64,000 nt of DNA from Hirudo medicinalis (taxonomy: Eukaryota; Annelida; Clitellata; Hirudinida; Hirudinidae): assembly GCA_011800805.1 (NCBI GenBank), contig MPNW01000009.1:319083-383082 (forward strand), given 5' to 3'. Positions 61,393-64,000 of the stretch are shown piece by piece. Made by a program: the position numbers and the translations under genes. Every line of letters starts with the position of its first letter. Within the stretch, counting starts at the first letter, position 1. The notes beneath the pieces were generated by a model. It searched no databases. It was given only the letters and a program-made list of their open reading frames with translations, and was not told the DNA's origin.

Positions 61393-64000
61393 GGACAATT
61401 GTAGAGCCTTCATATCATCTTAGTTATGCAACGGACTTTAATCAAATAAATAAATAAATAAATAAATAAATAGAGCCTTCGCAACCGATTTGTCCTTGAA
61501 TTTGTCTTATAAGAAATTTAAATGGGCTGACGGTGATGCCAGTTGATTGGATTGCGATGAAAGCGTGTAAAAGTATTATATTTGAAGAAAGTTGTTGCTG
61601 GCAAAAACAGCAGATTAAGAACAACAGTAAGTATTGAATTATCGAGTACTTTTCATTTAAACAACAACTCATCCCCAACAACAACGTAGTTTTCCTGCGC
61701 TTGAACAACAAGTACAACAAGCACATGGTTAAGGTTCTCTTATTATACTCGTTTTATTTTAGTTTCAACTGCAACACCAGCAACATTAATAATTCTAAAA
61801 TAATCAGAACAACTCCTGTTTATAAGTGCATTCTAATGTGGTTTACCATGAACTTGTCAAATCATGATTTTCTAAGTTGAGTTTTTAAGTGGAAGGCTGT
61901 GGAGAATAAATTATAACAAATAAAAATAATTGATAATAACATTAATATTATTAACATTAATATTATTAATTAGCAATAATAATAATAATTATTAATTGAT
62001 ATTAAATTATTATTATAATTAATAATTAGCAATAATTAATATGAAAATTTAGTAAAGAAATAACGACAAATATAAATAATGAATTGAAATTAGTACAAGA
62101 GCGTGTGAAAACAGAAGGATTCTGAGGTGAACTTTACCTTATTACTTGTAAATTATCCTTAAAGTTTTCATTGCCAGAACATTTTATGAATTTCTAAAAT
62201 CAACTATTTAAATCCTGATGAATAAATAAATATTATATATTAATAAATAAATATTATGTTAACAGATAACAAATGCAATAAAAAGAATTTATCGAATAAT
62301 ATCAAAAATAACCTAAACTTCTCTCACGAAATGTATTATTGAGACAAATGTCTTTAAGCACACAACAGGAGTAAATTCTTTTACGCATTATAAGAATTTA
62401 TTCTTTCTGAGAGCACTTATTGTTGGGTCACAGATCGTCTTGAGAATATAATATCACATTTTAAATAAATATTGATAATTAATTGTAACAATTAATGATA
62501 ATGATAATAATAATAATAATAATACGTATACTAATATAAGTGTAATAACAATAATATTATTTTTATTGAAATTTACACGCACAAAAAAGGTTAAATATGT
62601 TTAGCAACATTTGTCGCCTTCTAAATTCAAACCAAGAGTTAAATATCGTATTTGTAATGAGCATCATTTAAACATTTATATTACAAATTATTTCAGAAGG
62701 AAAAGGAAGATATTCGATTGAAAAGAAAGGACTGCTGGTGAGGAACATGACGCAGGCTGACAACGGTTACTACACGTGCCGAGCAGAAGTTGAAGCTGAC
62801 GGCAGATACGATGAACGAAGAATTCTCGTAGTCGTCCATGGTTGGGTGTTTCAAACTGCCACTTTAATATCACTTCTTGTGATTTGAAGCAATCCTTCTT
62901 ACTTTTTCTTACTTCGTAATTTCTTACTTTTCCCCTACAGTATTTTGGTGGTTAAAAATGATTTTTAACGGTAATTATAGATTGTTGTGAAATAATTTTA
63001 TGTTAAAATTCTTCCCCAAAATATACTCTGACATGTTAAAGTTGTAAACACAGTACACCTTTTAAAGTTTTGTCGAAGTATCGCACATTGCTCCCCAACA
63101 CATCAAATTGGTTTCTGCTTTGACAAGTGCAGTCAATTTCAGGGCGATAATTTAACCAATGTTCTCAATGAAACCCTAATCCTAGCCAAAGCCATATTTA
63201 TAACATTAAGAACTTTCTTTATCAAATTTCTGTTACATAGGTTTTCGGTTCATCATCGTTATATGGGTGATCATAATTTTTTTATTGTTAATATTATATA
63301 TGATGTTATTAATGTTGGCAAGAAATAATAGGACCAAAGAGAAACGGGTTCAGCTTAAATTTTGAATAGGATTATGAATGATCTGTTCAAATTCAAGAGA
63401 AGTGGTCGCTTGTGTTCGTAGACATAAGTGTTACAAAATATTCCCGAACGGAAGTTTCATAATCGCAAAGAATTTGTAAAGAAAGAGCTGAAGTTTTTAG
63501 AAAATACTTGATCGAAATAAAATGTCCACATAAGAAAATCGGAACTTTTGAACAACTCCATGTATTTTTCGAGGTTTTTCTTGAGAATCAGGACCAAGTT
63601 TAAAGGAACGAGTTAATAAGATACTCATAATAAGATGCCCATATTTGAAGATCTGTTTCGTGCCGATACATTGATTTGATTATTCCTCTTGTTAATGTGT
63701 CGATATTTATAACTTGCATGGGAACCATTTCTTTCAGTTATTAGAATTAATAATCGAATAACAAAGCAAACAAGAACAAAGATGAATGACCATGCAACAA
63801 ACGTGTCCTAAAAAAGAGTAAATTCATTAAATTCGTATAGTTGAATTTTTTTTTGGTTGCATTTTTATTTCATTCGTTCATCATCGTCTCTTCAGTTCCT
63901 CCAAAAGTAACAAAATCCATCGGTCAAATAAATGGCACAGAAGGAGAACTGGCAGTTATTTCCTGCAATGCATCAGGTTTTCCGCGTCCTCTCTTCAAGT
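57886..64000 (+). CDS. Fas2: Fasciclin-2/NCAM-like immunoglobulin cell adhesion molecule, 5' part only
   Basis: A homophilic neural adhesion molecule of the Ig superfamily. Exon 1 (57,886-57,946) encodes a hydrophobic, Phe/Leu/Trp-rich signal peptide. In-frame exons follow: 60,398-60,581 and 60,709-60,848 (Ig1: LLSTCEVVG ... DAGRYSCQVEV); 60,965-61,102 and 62,697-62,840 (Ig2: STIRCQVSGEPTPVVSWKFN ... ADNGYYTCRAEV); 63,896 to the window end (start of Ig3: VPPKVTKSIG, VISCNASGFPRP). Each Ig shows the paired Cys, and the Trp and Y-x-C motifs where covered. Junction phases are the phase-1 type usual for Ig genes. VVVHVPPK between Ig2 and Ig3 is close to insect fasciclin-2. Remaining Ig, fibronectin III and anchor exons lie beyond 64,000. 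Intron 1 is about 2.45 kb and intron 4 about 1.6 kb. Confidence 0.85.
58214..58274 (+). repeat. AAT microsatellite
   Basis: About twenty ATA/AAT units in the first intron of the Fas2-like gene. Confidence 0.95.
59112..59295 (+). mobile_element. Second tRNA-derived SINE family (Ser/Leu-like head)
   Basis: The head reads GTGCAGGTTGGCCGAATGGG (A-box TGGCCGAATGGG, as in class II tRNAs) with a B-box-like TGTTCGCAACCC about 60 bp on. It is followed by an unrelated tail ending GCAAGGCACTCAAAAATAC. It cannot be a functional tRNA because the arms do not pair and there is no 3' terminator. A head fragment of the same family is at 61,297-61,332. Confidence 0.65.
61297..61332 (+). mobile_element. SINE head fragment
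   Basis: GTGCAGGTTAACTCAATGGG and GCAACCCA parallel the 59,112 SINE head. It is directly followed by a TA microsatellite. Confidence 0.5.
61349..61389 (+). repeat. TA microsatellite
   Basis: About twenty TA units between two SINE-related fragments in intron 4 of the Fas2-like gene. Confidence 0.95.
61415..61471 (+). mobile_element. SINE 3' tail fragment
   Basis: CATCTTAGTTATGCAACGGA followed by CTTTAATC and AAAT repeats is the same sequence as 21,578-21,623, so it is the tail of the tRNA-derived SINE family of 33,574-33,691. Confidence 0.7.

Overview
This is a window of animal nuclear DNA. It is AT-rich and dense in short GT-AG introns (many 60-120 bp), with intact orthologues of metazoan housekeeping genes and several transposon families. 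The protein set fits a protostome invertebrate, most likely an arthropod: a Lobe/PRAS40 orthologue, a fasciclin-2-like cell adhesion molecule, CYLD, UFL1 and dymeclin. The species cannot be read from the sequence. Gene models below were assembled by joining exons by eye on reading frame, splice sites and remembered family architecture; start codons and small exons are the weakest points.

Layout. 1.1-4.8 kb (+) PRAS40/Lobe, with a LINE remnant in its last intron. 6.1-8.1 kb (+) eIF2B alpha. 8.4-11.9 kb (-) dymeclin, convergent with eIF2B alpha. 13.2-19.4 kb (-) UFL1, one intron of which is almost filled by a 1.46 kb terminal-inverted-repeat element. 20.0-20.4 kb (+) a small proline-rich ORF divergent from UFL1. 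20.9-21.6 kb MITE and SINE remnants. 22.3-28.4 kb (-) CYLD, with a dead hAT transposon and an assembly gap in one intron. 29.7-30.8 kb (+) Rab5. 31.8-33.8 kb a LINE carrying a nested hAT-like MITE and a SINE. 33.9-37.5 kb (+) TAF5. 37.6-39.2 kb a LINE 3' end, a copied CYLD exon-intron fragment and an internally deleted Tc1 element. 39.4-42.3 kb (+) PARP2. 43.4-47.7 kb (+) MCM4. 47.8-50.4 kb (-) NFS1, only 169 bp from MCM4. 51.1 kb a small MITE. 52.2-53.6 kb (+) a four-exon gene I do not recognise. 54.2-55.4 kb (+) MGME1. 56.4-57.3 kb a TRIM-like LTR element. 57.9 kb to the end (+) the first six exons of a fasciclin-2/NCAM-type gene, cut by the window edge.

The genes are not an operon or a functional cluster. 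They are unrelated neighbours: TOR/Akt signalling, translation initiation, Golgi organisation, ufmylation, deubiquitination, endosome traffic, TFIID, DNA repair, replication licensing, Fe-S biogenesis, mitochondrial DNA maintenance and neuronal adhesion. Likely shared regulatory intervals are the divergent UFL1/20.0 kb ORF and CYLD/Rab5 gaps.

The most novel material is mobile DNA: the 1,457 bp element in UFL1 with a 6 bp target duplication, the TRIM-like element, the nested LINE/MITE/SINE block and the CYLD fragment copy. Beyond that there are the unrecognised gene at 52.2 kb, a tandem S/T-P repeat in the MCM4 tail, GC-AG introns in DYM and CYLD, and an assembly gap that looks false.
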